A DNA stretch of 64,000 nucleotides from Halorussus caseinilyticus. GTDB taxonomy: Archaea > Halobacteriota > Halobacteria > Halobacteriales > Haladaptataceae. The notes below the pieces were generated by a model. It saw only the letters and a program-made list of their open reading frames with translations, did no database searches and had not been told where the DNA came from. Shown piece by piece: positions 17,254 through 27,000 of this stretch; the stretch's first letter is position 1, and every line of letters starts with the position of its first letter. Where the stretch lies: positions 248,001 through 312,000 of the forward strand of contig NZ_CP119810.1 in NCBI RefSeq assembly GCF_029338395.1. Direction: 5' to 3'. A program made the translations under genes and the position numbers.

Positions 17254-17280
17254 GGTCGCCGCCGGAAACCGGCGGCGACC
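17254..17280. repeat. 12-bp hairpin in a divergent promoter region
   Basis: Arms 17254-17265 and 17269-17280 are exact reverse complements around aaa. It lies 42 bp before the dgoD start and upstream of the HTH gene on the other strand. Confidence 0.6.
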
Positions 17281-17405
17281 GGTAGGACCGAGAGTGCAGA
17301 TTCCGGGTCGTCGAGGATAGCGACCACGCTCCGACAATATCGTATTTTCGGGTATTGAATAAAAATAGATAGAATTAAAAACCAGAAATATGAAAATTCG
17401 TTTTG

Positions 17406-17831
17406 ATGGACAAACTCGACGGCGTACCGCTCTCGGCACTACAGGACCACCTCGACGCGGCCGAGAGCGCGAAGGCGACGAAGCGACTCATGGTCGCCAT
17501 CGCGTACAAGGACGGCGTGTCGGTCTCTGAACTCTCGGAGCGATACGGCGTCCCCGAGTCCACGCTCTACTACTGGCTAGACCGCATTGCCGACAAACCG
17601 CTCTCGGACGCGGTGCAAGACGACGAACGGCCCGGCCGACCCTCGGAACTCGACGACACCGACCGCGAGGCGCTGTTCGACGCACTCGCGGACTCCCCGG
17701 AGTCCTACGGCTTCGAGGCGGTGTCGTGGACGCCCCACCTCGTCCGGGAGTTCATCGAACGCGAGTTCGGCGTCTCCTACTCGCTCGGTCACGTCCGGCG
17801 ACTCGTCCGCGAGTCCGACGAGTCGGTGTGA
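17406..17831 (+). CDS. solitary HTH protein resembling the N-terminus of IS630-type transposases
   Basis: 141 residues. A first HTH (MVAIAYKDGVSVSELSERYG, then VPESTLYYWLDR) is followed by the PGRPSELDD linker and a second winged helix ending SYSLGHVRRLVR. This is the paired DNA-binding region of IS630/Tc1-like transposases. No DDE catalytic domain follows: the next gene's stop is only 12 bp away. It may be a domesticated DNA-binding protein or a remnant. An ATTAAAAACC box at 17374-17383 is placed for a leaderless ATG at 17406. Confidence 0.7.
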   Translation: MDKLDGVPLSALQDHLDAAESAKATKRLMVAIAYKDGVSVSELSERYGVPESTLYYWLDRIADKPLSDAVQDDERPGRPSELDDTDREALFDALADSPESYGFEAVSWTPHLVREFIEREFGVSYSLGHVRRLVRESDESV

Positions 17832-17843
17832 GTCGTCTCGTTT

Positions 17844-18776
17844 TCATGCCGACCGACTTGCGAGGTGGTCCACGATTCCGGACGCCACGCGAAAGGCGTT
17901 CTCCAGTCCGAGTTCGAGCGCCAGACCGCCGTCGTCCATGCTCTCGCGCGGCGTCTCGCCGGGCGCTGGCCGGTCGAAGTTGACCACGCCGCGGACGCTC
18001 AGATAGCGGTCCAGCGCGCCGAACCGCGCCAGCGCGCTCGCGGTTCCGAAGTCCTCCATCTCGGAGGTGACGTAGACGCCCGCGTCGTACCGCTCGACCA
18101 GCCATTCGACCTGTTCGGCCAGCGCCCGCCCGTGCCAGAACTCGTCGCCGCAGACCGTCGCGCCGACGCCGACGAACGGCGACGAGCGTGCGGTCGCCTC
18201 GTCGTACCGCTGGCAGTACGCCGAGGCTTCCTCGTCTGCGGCGAGTTCGACGCCCTCGGCGACGTTCAGGGCCGACTCCACGAGGTCGTCGTTCAAGCGG
18301 TAGACGTAATCTCGGGGCCGGTACTTGAGCAGGTCGATGGGCCGGGTCTCGTCTGCTCCCGGGCCTCCGCCGTCGCTCCAGCGGTGCTTGAGGTCCCAAT
18401 CGACCACCGCGTCGGCGAGGAAGACGGCCCCCAACGTGGCGACGTTCGGCGGTGCCCCGGCGACCCCGGCAGTCACGAAGTAGGCGTCCGAGAGGTCCAA
18501 CTCGGGCGCGGCGAGCAGAGCCGTGAGCGTGGTCGCGGCCTCGACTTTCCCCATCCCGGTCGGGGTGACGCCGACGCCGTGGTCGGTGACGTAGACCGGC
18601 GCGTTCGCGCCGGGGACCCGGACCTCGCGCTCGAAGTCGTAGGCGTCCACCCAGTAGTCGAGTTCGCTCGGCGCGTCCTCGTCGTCGGGCAACGCGAAGT
18701 CCTCGGCGGCGAACGCTGGCAGAATCAACACGTCGAGGGACCGCGGGGAGTCGCGCTCGGCGGACGACTGCTTCAT
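17844..18776 (-). CDS. purine nucleoside permease (NUP family)
   Basis: 310 residues. The segments VYVTDHGVGVTPTGMGKVEA, FVTAGVAGAPPNVATLGAVF, VGATVCGDEFWHG, YVTSEMEDFGTASAL and VRGVVNFDRP match the NUP (PF06516) family, which shares the nucleoside phosphorylase fold. Named for a Candida transporter, but the fold suggests a nucleoside-binding enzyme or periplasmic-type binder. No signal peptide is obvious in this copy. Function in haloarchaea is not established. Confidence 0.8.
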   Translation of the reverse strand: MKQSSAERDSPRSLDVLILPAFAAEDFALPDDEDAPSELDYWVDAYDFEREVRVPGANAPVYVTDHGVGVTPTGMGKVEAATTLTALLAAPELDLSDAYFVTAGVAGAPPNVATLGAVFLADAVVDWDLKHRWSDGGGPGADETRPIDLLKYRPRDYVYRLNDDLVESALNVAEGVELAADEEASAYCQRYDEATARSSPFVGVGATVCGDEFWHGRALAEQVEWLVERYDAGVYVTSEMEDFGTASALARFGALDRYLSVRGVVNFDRPAPGETPRESMDDGGLALELGLENAFRVASGIVDHLASRSA

Positions 18777-19025
18777 GGCCGTGGGGTCGCGGCGTCGGCA
18801 AATCAGGGTTCTGGTCGCGCTCGGTGGATTTCACGGGCAAAAGTACGTGGAGGGCGTCCGTCACCGCCGACCCCTGCTCGGCCGTGAACCCGAGGAGAAC
18901 TACGACGGTAATCCACGTGAGGTTCCCGTCGCCGGTTCGCTCGCCGGTCATTCCACGTCGGATACGCCGGTGCGACCGAAAACAGTGTGTGCCGAGAAAA
19001 GTCCTCGGGCGCGGAGAGACGCGAC

Positions 19026-22000
19026 TCAGACCCGCATCCGCGCCACCAGCACCGCCGCCAGAAGCGCGACTACCGTCGCGCCGACGCCGAATCCGGGGAC
19101 GTTCGGCGCGGGGTCGCCGAATCCGCCGCCGTCGCCTTCGCTCGTCACGCCGAGGGTCGCGGTGCGGTCCGCCACCTCGACCGTGTAGTTTCCGGCGGCG
19201 TTCACCCGCCTGACGAAGGTGACTTCGGTCGTCTCGCCTGCGGGAACCGTCACGTTCTTGGTCGCCAACTCGTCGCCGAACATGGTCAGCGCGACCGGTC
19301 GCTCGCCCGCCTCGCCGCCGGTGTTCTCGACCGTCGCGGTGATTTCGACCGCTTCGCCAGCCGAGATGGTCGAACTGTTCAGCGACACGTCCACGACCGA
19401 CGTGTTCGCCGGAATCGTCTCCTTCACCGCGAGCGTCCCGGCCGCGGTGCCCTCGACCGCGACTTCGTACTCGCCGGGCGAGGGGGCCGTCCCCGAGAGC
19501 GTCACGTCGGCCGACTCGCCAGCGGCCACCTCGACCGTCTTCGAGGCAATCGCGCTCCCGTCGAGCGTGAGGTTCACCGTGGCGCTCCGGGCCGCAGTCC
19601 CCGTGTTTTCGACCGTCACGTTCGCGGTCACGTCGTCACCGGTCGCCACGACTTCGCGCTCCAGTCGGGTGTCGGCGACCGAGAGGGGTCGGTTCGCGCC
19701 GACCGCGAGCGTCCCGAGTTCGTCGGTCGTCGCCGCAATCCGGTAAGTGTCGTCGGTCGCTTCCACGACCCTCGCGTCGAGTCGCTCCCACTCGGTGGCG
19801 TTTCGGTAGACCGCCACGTCGTCGCCGGAAGTCAGCGCGCCGAGCGCGGACCGCCGGACCGCGAACTCGACCGTCGCGTTCTCGACGCCGGTGTCGAGGG
19901 CGCTCGCGCCGAGGTCGAGGTAAGCCAGCGTCCGACCGGCCGAGTCGAGCGCCGGGGCACCCTCCGGCGGGTCGGCGCTCGCAGAACTCTCGAAGACGAC
20001 GTGGGTGTCGTCGCTCCGGAGGTCGACCGCTATCGCTCGGAACCGAACTCCGGTCTCGTCGGCGACGGCGCTGGCGGGGAGGTCGGCCTTCACCGCCTCG
20101 TCGCCGCGGGCGTTGCGCACGTCGATGGCGAACGCGTTCGGGCCGGTCCGTTCTGTCTCGGTGACGACCGGCGGCGGGCCGAGACTGGTCGAACCGCCTC
20201 CGCCACCGCCCCCGCCGCCGGTCGCGGCCTTGCGCTCGGACTCGACTTCGATTCGGGCCGACGCCTCGTCGGCGTTCCCGTCGTCGTCCACGACGGTCAC
20301 GACGGGTTCGTAGGTGCCGGAACTCCCGTACTCGTGGGTCACCGTCGCGTTCGCCGTCGTGGTGGCGTCAATCGTTCCGTTGCCGTCGAAGTCCCAGCGG
20401 TACTCGACGATTTCGCCGATTGAGTCGGTCGAGTTGCTCGCGTCGAGCGTCACCGTCTTCCCGGTTCGGGTCCGGTTGGGCACCGAGAGTCGCGCGCTCG
20501 GCGCGTCGGTGACTTCGACCGGAATCCGTTCGGTCGCCGCGGTTCGTCCCGCGGCGTCCTCGACCACGAGTTGGACCGTGGCGTCTCCGATTCCGTCGAA
20601 GGCGTAGGTCGCGTTCGCGCCCTCGCGCCGGTCGGCGTCCCCGCCCTGCCGGAACGTCCACGCGTAGGTCAGCGCTCTGTCGCTGTTGTCGGTCGCGTTC
20701 GCCGACACGTCGAAGGTCTCGCCCGCCGACACCTCGCTCGGGACGGTGTAGTTCTCGATGGCGGGGTCGCTCGCGTTCGTGACGGTGACGGCCACCCCGT
20801 CGGTGCCGGTGTTGCCGTTGTTGTCGGTGACGGTCAGGTTGACTCGATACTCGCCCGGCGAGGGGAAGGTGACGCTCGCGCCGGGGGTGTTCTGGTCGGC
20901 GTCGGTCACGTCGCCACCGGGGGCCGACCACTCGTAGGTCTCGACGCTCCCGCGTTCGTCACTGCTCGCGCTTCCGTTCAGGGTGATGGGTGCGCCCGCC
21001 TCGACTTCCGCGGGGGACGCCGCGGCCCTCGCTGTCGGGTCGTCGCCCGCGACGATTCGGACCGTCTTCGTGACGTTGGCGGTCTTGCCCGACCGGTCGG
21101 CAACCGTCAGCGTCACCTCGTAGGTGCCCGGCGAACCGAACGCGCGGGAGACGCGCTGGCCGGTCTCGGGGGTCCCGTCGATACGCCACTCGTAGCTATC
21201 GGCCAGCGCCACGTTGTCGGAACTCGCTGACCCGTCGAAGGTGATGGTCTCGCCGACGACGTGGTACTCGCTGTCGCCCGCGTCGTCCTCGACGGTGAAG
21301 TCGGCGGTCGGTGGCTCTCCGGCCCTCACTTCGACTGTTGTGGAAGCCGTCACCGTCTGGCCGTCCGCGACCATCGTCACGGCGGCCTGCTGGTTCCCGG
21401 CGCTCTCGTAGGTGTGGGAGACCTGCGCTCGCGGGGTCGTGTCGTCGGTCTCGCCGTCGCCGTCGAAGTCCCAGCGGTACTCCTCGGCGCTGTCGTCGGC
21501 GGTGAACGTCACGCTCTGTCCGGCCTCGACGGTTCCGGGGTCCGCCTCGACGCGAGCGTCGAGGCAGTTCGCGCCGCGTTCGATGACGACCGGTTCGCCC
21601 ATCCGGAGGTCGAGCATCTCGCCGTCCATGTCGTCGTGGCCGACGTTGTTGCGCACGGCCCAGCGTTCGATGTCGCCGGTGAACTCGGCGTCGATGGTGA
21701 CGCTCTCGCCCTCGGCGAGGTTGTGGAACCCGCGGTACGCGCCGCCGTCGGTGCCGCCCGGTCCCCACTGCCAGTGAATATCGAAGTATCCACCGTCGAA
21801 CGCCCGGAGAGGAGCGAACTCGTCGCTCTTCTCCGCGAGGTTCCGGTGGCCGTACCGGGTTCCGGACCCGTCGGTGTACACGTCGTCGATGTTCTCGCGG
21901 GGGTACATGTCGTCGATGTACGCCCACTCGCCCGACGGCAGGTTTTCGAAGGTCCAGTCGGCCGTGCCCCCGCCGGGCGACGGTTCGAAGAACCCGTCGC

Positions 22001-22601
22001 CCGGCCCGTGAATCCCGTTGTAGGGATTGTGCGACGAGATGGCGGTCTCCTCGTAGAGTCGGTCGTGGCGGACGACGAGGCTGACCTCGCCGTTCGGGTT
22101 CTCGTAGAAGAACAGGTGGCTCTCGCCGTCGGCCGACCAGTTGTACTTGCCGTAGGTGCCGTACTCCCACGGTTCCCAGCGAAACTGGTCGTTGAGGTAC
22201 GGCGCGTACTCGCGTATCTGGCCCCGCATCGAGACGTTCTCCTCGCCGGGCCGGGGGTCGGTGTCGTTGCGGTAGCGGTAGTCCATCTGGGACTCGATGG
22301 ACTCGAACCCGTTCCAGTCGGGATTCTCGAAGTCGCCGTACACGTCGGCGGGTTCGCCCGGCCCGTCGTATGGTTCGACTTCCCGGAGTTCGACCTCCGG
22401 CACCATCTTCGGGTGGGAGGCGGTGTAGGGGTTCACTTCGTAGCAGACCGACGTGCCGGGTTGGGTAATCGTGTACACCGGCGACCCGTCGTGGTCTGCG
22501 CGTGCGGTTCCGACTACTCCCGCGATACCGGACGGGAGCGCCGACGTGACTAACAGCACCGTCAGCGCGATGCTCGCAATCGTGGTTCTATCGACGTTCA
22601 T
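19026..22601 (-). CDS. large PKD-repeat surface glycoprotein with PGF-CTERM anchor
   Basis: 1191 residues. A Sec-type signal peptide (SIALTVLLVTSALPSGIAG) precedes a unique domain of about 320 residues rich in Trp and Tyr, then about five PKD-like domains (EYRWDFDGDGETDDTT; YEWRIDG; YEWSAPGGD; YAWTFRQGG; YRWDFDGNGTID), a nine-Gly linker (about residue 785), a domain of about 200 residues resembling the PGF-pre-PGF type, and CARDB-like repeats. The end, DPAPNVPGFGVGATVVALLA followed by an Arg-containing tail, is a PGF-CTERM signal, the substrate of archaeosortase ArtA. Many N-x-S/T sites suggest N-glycosylation. The protein should sit lipid-anchored on the cell surface. The ligand of the N-terminal domain is unknown. 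Confidence 0.85.
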   Translation of the reverse strand: MNVDRTTIASIALTVLLVTSALPSGIAGVVGTARADHDGSPVYTITQPGTSVCYEVNPYTASHPKMVPEVELREVEPYDGPGEPADVYGDFENPDWNGFESIESQMDYRYRNDTDPRPGEENVSMRGQIREYAPYLNDQFRWEPWEYGTYGKYNWSADGESHLFFYENPNGEVSLVVRHDRLYEETAISSHNPYNGIHGPGDGFFEPSPGGGTADWTFENLPSGEWAYIDDMYPRENIDDVYTDGSGTRYGHRNLAEKSDEFAPLRAFDGGYFDIHWQWGPGGTDGGAYRGFHNLAEGESVTIDAEFTGDIERWAVRNNVGHDDMDGEMLDLRMGEPVVIERGANCLDARVEADPGTVEAGQSVTFTADDSAEEYRWDFDGDGETDDTTPRAQVSHTYESAGNQQAAVTMVADGQTVTASTTVEVRAGEPPTADFTVEDDAGDSEYHVVGETITFDGSASSDNVALADSYEWRIDGTPETGQRVSRAFGSPGTYEVTLTVADRSGKTANVTKTVRIVAGDDPTARAAASPAEVEAGAPITLNGSASSDERGSVETYEWSAPGGDVTDADQNTPGASVTFPSPGEYRVNLTVTDNNGNTGTDGVAVTVTNASDPAIENYTVPSEVSAGETFDVSANATDNSDRALTYAWTFRQGGDADRREGANATYAFDGIGDATVQLVVEDAAGRTAATERIPVEVTDAPSARLSVPNRTRTGKTVTLDASNSTDSIGEIVEYRWDFDGNGTIDATTTANATVTHEYGSSGTYEPVVTVVDDDGNADEASARIEVESERKAATGGGGGGGGGSTSLGPPPVVTETERTGPNAFAIDVRNARGDEAVKADLPASAVADETGVRFRAIAVDLRSDDTHVVFESSASADPPEGAPALDSAGRTLAYLDLGASALDTGVENATVEFAVRRSALGALTSGDDVAVYRNATEWERLDARVVEATDDTYRIAATTDELGTLAVGANRPLSVADTRLEREVVATGDDVTANVTVENTGTAARSATVNLTLDGSAIASKTVEVAAGESADVTLSGTAPSPGEYEVAVEGTAAGTLAVKETIPANTSVVDVSLNSSTISAGEAVEITATVENTGGEAGERPVALTMFGDELATKNVTVPAGETTEVTFVRRVNAAGNYTVEVADRTATLGVTSEGDGGGFGDPAPNVPGFGVGATVVALLAAVLVARMRV

Positions 22602-22746
22602 CTCGCTACTTATCGTCCGTATTCCGGTATTTCCCTTTGTTATGGACTCTCTGCCGGGTATCTTGGCGGACGCTATCCGAGTGTAGCGGCGGCGTAACCG
22701 TCGGACGACTAACTTTTAATCTCTGATGAAGACTGCATAATTATTT

Positions 22747-23913
22747 CTAAAAGAAATAGAAACATTTCTTAAACAATCCTTTTCCTATCTTCCTCTCCGA
22801 CCTCGACACGCTGTTGTTCGCGCTCCCGCGAGCGACCACGAAGTCCCGCCGGTTGCCCCGTATCTCGTTGGCCCGCAAGCGGTTGTCGTCGGACGCCAGC
22901 AGGGAGACGCCGCGGCGGTTGTCCACGACCCGGTTGCCCGCGACCAGATTCCGGTCGCTCTCTACGAACAGGAGTCCGTCCCGGTTGCCCGACGCGACGT
23001 TGCGCCGGAGGCGGTTGCCGTCGGCGTTCCGGAGGCGGACGCCGACCGCGTTGTCGGTCGCGCGGTTGCCCGCGAGCGCGTTGTTCGACGCGCCGTCGGC
23101 GAGGAAGACGCCGTAGAACCGATTCGTGAGTCGGAGGTCCGCGATTCGGTTACCGTCGGCGGCCGAGAGCCAGACCCCCGCGACGCGGTTGCCGGTGGCC
23201 GACCCGCCGACGACGCTGTTTCCGTCCACACCAACCGCGACGACGCCGTACTCGTTTTCCCGCGCGGTCACGTTCCGGACCGCGTTGCCCGACGAGTCCG
23301 CGCCGAGGTGGACGCCGAACAGCGAGTTCCCGGCGGCGGTGACGTTCGCCGCGACGTTCCGGTCGCTGTCGTCGAGGAGCGAGAGACCGTGGACCGCGTT
23401 GCCGGTCGCGCGCACGCCCGCAAGTCGGTTTCGGCTCGCGCCGTAGAGTCGGACCCCGACCCTGCTCCGAGTCGCTGTCACGTCCGCGAGGACGCCGCGG
23501 TCCGCTTCGGTCAGGCGCACGGCGTCGTCCCAGTCGGCCACCGTGAGGTTCCGGACGGTGACGTTCGAGACGCCGCTTCCCCACGCGCCGACCGCCACCC
23601 CCGCGGTGCCGAAGGCACCGCGGCCGTCCACGAGGTGGTCTCGGCCCGACAGTACCACGTCGCTCGCCCGAACCCGGATGCACTGGTCCGCCGAGACGTT
23701 CCGGAGGTCGGTCGTCAGCGCGTAGCGCCCCGACTCGCGGATGGTCGTACAGGAGTCGATGGGCGCGGGCGCGCGAGAGTCGGCGCTCGTCCGCGAGTCG
23801 AATCCGGCCTCGCCCGCGTCGTCGCCGACCGCTTCGGTCGGCGACGACGCGACTGGTCCGACCGATGTGAGCAGAGTTCCCAGTACCGCGAGGGCGACGA
23901 GCGTTCGGCGCAC
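22747..23913 (-). CDS. secreted NosD-like right-handed beta-helix protein
   Basis: 388 residues from a GTG at 23913, with the box CCGAATAACGAG about 30 bp upstream. A signal peptide (LVALAVLGTLLTSVGPVASS) is followed by DSCTTIRESGRYALTTDLRN and then about 12 parallel beta-helix turns (repeats such as GNRVAGVWLSAADGNRIADL, NRVVDNRRGVSLLASDDNRL). NosD/carbohydrate-binding (CASH) repeats fit polysaccharide or glycan binding at the surface. The last residues are basic (RKIGKGLFKKCFYFF) and unlike the rest, which may mark a changed 3' end. A short paralogue lies at 28004-28588. Confidence 0.8.
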   Translation of the reverse strand: MRRTLVALAVLGTLLTSVGPVASSPTEAVGDDAGEAGFDSRTSADSRAPAPIDSCTTIRESGRYALTTDLRNVSADQCIRVRASDVVLSGRDHLVDGRGAFGTAGVAVGAWGSGVSNVTVRNLTVADWDDAVRLTEADRGVLADVTATRSRVGVRLYGASRNRLAGVRATGNAVHGLSLLDDSDRNVAANVTAAGNSLFGVHLGADSSGNAVRNVTARENEYGVVAVGVDGNSVVGGSATGNRVAGVWLSAADGNRIADLRLTNRFYGVFLADGASNNALAGNRATDNAVGVRLRNADGNRLRRNVASGNRDGLLFVESDRNLVAGNRVVDNRRGVSLLASDDNRLRANEIRGNRRDFVVARGSANNSVSRSERKIGKGLFKKCFYFF

Positions 23914-24024
23914 GCTCGCGCTTCGCGTGCCACCGCCCTCGTTATTCGGCCGGTTCCGCGGACGTAACGCGGATTTCGACCGGCGAGTCCGACGACGGTT
24001 CGGGAGTCGGACCCGCGACTCCCG

Positions 24025-27000
24025 CTACGGCCTGCGGTCCTCTACCGCCTCGGCGCTTTGCTCGGTCACGCGCACGCCCTTCGCCGAGAGGTGTTGCATC
24101 CGCCGCCGGGCGAAGTCCTCTTCGGTCGTCCCGCGCGTGGCGAGGACGTACATCCGGGCGTTCCCGGTCGGGCGCATCGTCCGGCCCGCGCGCTGTGCGC
24201 CCTGCCGCCGAGACCCGCCCAGTCCCGAGGCCACGATTGCGAGTTCGGCGTCGGGCAGGTCAATGCCCTCGTCGCCGACCCGCGAGACGACGAGGGTGTC
24301 GCGCTCGCCCGACGTGAACTCCTGTAGCAGGTGCTGGCGGCGGGCGTGGCGCATCTCGCCCGAGATGAACGGGACGTTGAGCGCCTCGGCCAACTCCTCG
24401 CCTTGGTCGAGATACTCAACGAAAATCAGGGCCTTCGCGTGGGGGTGTTCGGTCCGGAGATGGCGGATTTCCTCGACCTTCGCGGGGTTGCTCGCGGCGA
24501 TTTGGCGCTTCTCGTGGCCGTCGGCGCTCCCGTACTCGTGGCGGTAGGTCTCGTCGTCCCACGGGACGTACCGAATCTGGACCTCGGGTTCTTGGACGTA
24601 TCCGGCCTCGAAGAGGGCGTCCCAGTCGGTGCCGATGGGCGGGCCGATGAGGGTGAAGATTTCCTCTTCGTCGTCAGATTCCCGTACCGGGGTCGCGCTC
24701 AGGCCGAGGCGGTGCTTGCTCTGGAGTTCCGCCGACCTTCGGAAGACCCGGCTTGGTATGTGGTGGCAGTTGTGAGTCAAGAAGCCATCGGCGAGGAACG
24801 TGTGCGATTCCGTCTCGAAGTCGTAGACAGTTTTCGTACCGATGGATTCTACATCGGTGACTTCCACGAACGTAAGTCCTTGTAGCTTTTCGAGACGGTC
24901 GGCGTGCTTTCGAGCGACATTTCGTCGTCGTTTGGCGATGTCCACCGTCGTTTGAATCGTCGCCTCCTCCTCACGTTGAAATCGTTTGTACACCGTCGCT
25001 TGCGGTGAATCCGCTACTTCTGCTAGCTCCGAGTACGTGATATTATGACGCTCCCGGATTTCTTTCGGGGCGCCCATGTCTTCGTCTGCGTACCTTCGGA
25101 GTGACGTGGCTAAGGTATGTATGTGGCGCTGACCGAGCCGGTACTTCCCGTTTATCACGTCGGAAATAGTGACACTTGCCACGCCACACATCTCCGCAAT
25201 CTGGTCGTTGGTTAAATTTATTTCCTCTTTTAGTTGCTGAAGATACGGGCCGACTGGAAGTCCGGTGGCTGGTGATTCTCCGCCGCAGACTCGTTCGGCC
25301 TTATGACGTAATTGGAAGCCAATCTGCTCCTCAAAGCGGTCTCCGTAGTACGAGGGAATTGTCACTCGGTAGATGTCGTTATGTGCCTCGTTATCCCGTT
25401 CGATTTCGAACGTTCGAGAGAGGATTCCAAGTTTTTGAAGCAGGAGTGTTACGTCCATCGCTAGTCGCTCAGACACTGAATTGAACTGAATACGACCTTT
25501 CTTATCGACGGACCCCTCAGCGTCAAAGAGGCCTCGGAGAAGAGCACCGATTTTCTCTTGTGACCAACAGTAGCTCTCCTTCGGTACCGTAACTGAGCTT
25601 GCTTTATCACCGCTCGCTCCAGTCCAGTTCAGTTCGTCTTGTAGTTTCGGTGCCCAGAGGTTCAAATCGCCCCGAGAATTGTCGAAAACGGAATACCCTG
25701 TATCGAGACGCTCACAGAGGCTCTTAAGAATCTCCACCTGTCTCTCGGCGCGCCGGGCAAACGCGAATTTCACATCCCCGTACTCGTTTAGGTGTCCGTC
25801 ACCGATGAACCAACCCATTAACTCGGCACGGGCTTCCTGTTTCGTGAAATCAGCCGCATCAGAAGTCGAACCCGATGTTTCGGTCTGTTTGTGAGGCTGA
25901 ACGAGGAAATCTCCCTGCTCGATGTGTTTTCGTTCCTTGACTTCTCCCGTTTTAGGGTCGAAGACGAGATGCGTATGGTTCGGAGTTGCTTCGAGTGTAC
26001 GACCTGTGTTCGTCTCTATACGTCGAACTGATGATTCGGTCTTGTATACGCCCTGTACGTCGGTCCAACCGTAGTTTCCATCTTCCGGTAGGTACGTCCG
26101 AACTGAGAGGTCTATGTCTCGGTTCCAACCTTGGTCGAACCCAAAGTTCTCATCTAATTCGGAGAACGTCGTCCGTCCGGACCGAGTTTCGATTATAGTA
26201 TCGCCACTCAAGCATTCGTCGTAGATAATCAACCCCCACTCGCGCTGGTCGAACAACTGCCGGTGTCGGTCCATCCCGGCGGTCTGGTAGGTCGCTATCG
26301 TCACCGGCCGCACGTCCTTCGTCCCGCCGTGGTACTCGCCGATTTGGTCGGGCGCGAGCGTGGTGTGGGCGAGCAGTTCCTCGCGCCACTGGACGGCGAG
26401 TTCCCGGCCCGGGACCAGAATCAGGGTCTCGCCGCCGACCGCCTCTATCGCGCCCATCCCCGCGACGGTTTTCCCGCTCCCCGGCGGGCCGACGAGGACG
26501 CCCGATTTGGTCTCGGCGAACTCGGCGACCCACTCCCGCTGGTAGTCCCGCAGGTCGAGGTGGAGGCTCACGTCCAACTCCTCGCCGGTCTCCAAGTCTC
26601 GCTCGTCGCGGACGGGATAGCCCGCCTCGTAGAGGATGCGCTTGACCTCGGCGACCGATTCCTCAGCGACCCAACTCTCGGTGTCCGAGAGCGGCGCGCG
26701 CAACTGGCCGTCGTCCAACCGCTGGCGGGCGACGTTGCCCATCAGGTCCTCGCTCGCGGCTTCGAGGACGACGTAACCGTCCTCGTGAGTCGTCAGGACG
26801 AACTGGCGGGCGCGCTTCCACTGGCTCTCTATCCACTCTTCGAGGTGGGGCGACCGTTCGGGAAGCACGTCGCGGACCGTCCCGAGCAAGTCCTCTAACT
26901 CGTCGAACGGCGCGGCCCACACGTCCTCTTGGCGAATCTCGTACATGTAGCCGCCGTCGCGGGTGGTGTCTACGAGGTGGGCGAACTGCGAGAGTTGCGC

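Noticed and set aside
17844-18776. Calling the NUP protein a transporter
   Set aside because: Despite the family name it has no membrane helices; the fold points to a nucleoside-binding or phosphorylase-like protein.
18777-18951. Minus-strand start MTGERTGDGNLTWITVVVLL with a short hydrophobic stretch before the purine nucleoside permease gene
   Set aside because: It has no stop before that gene and continues as Arg-rich nonsense; no family and no clear promoter.
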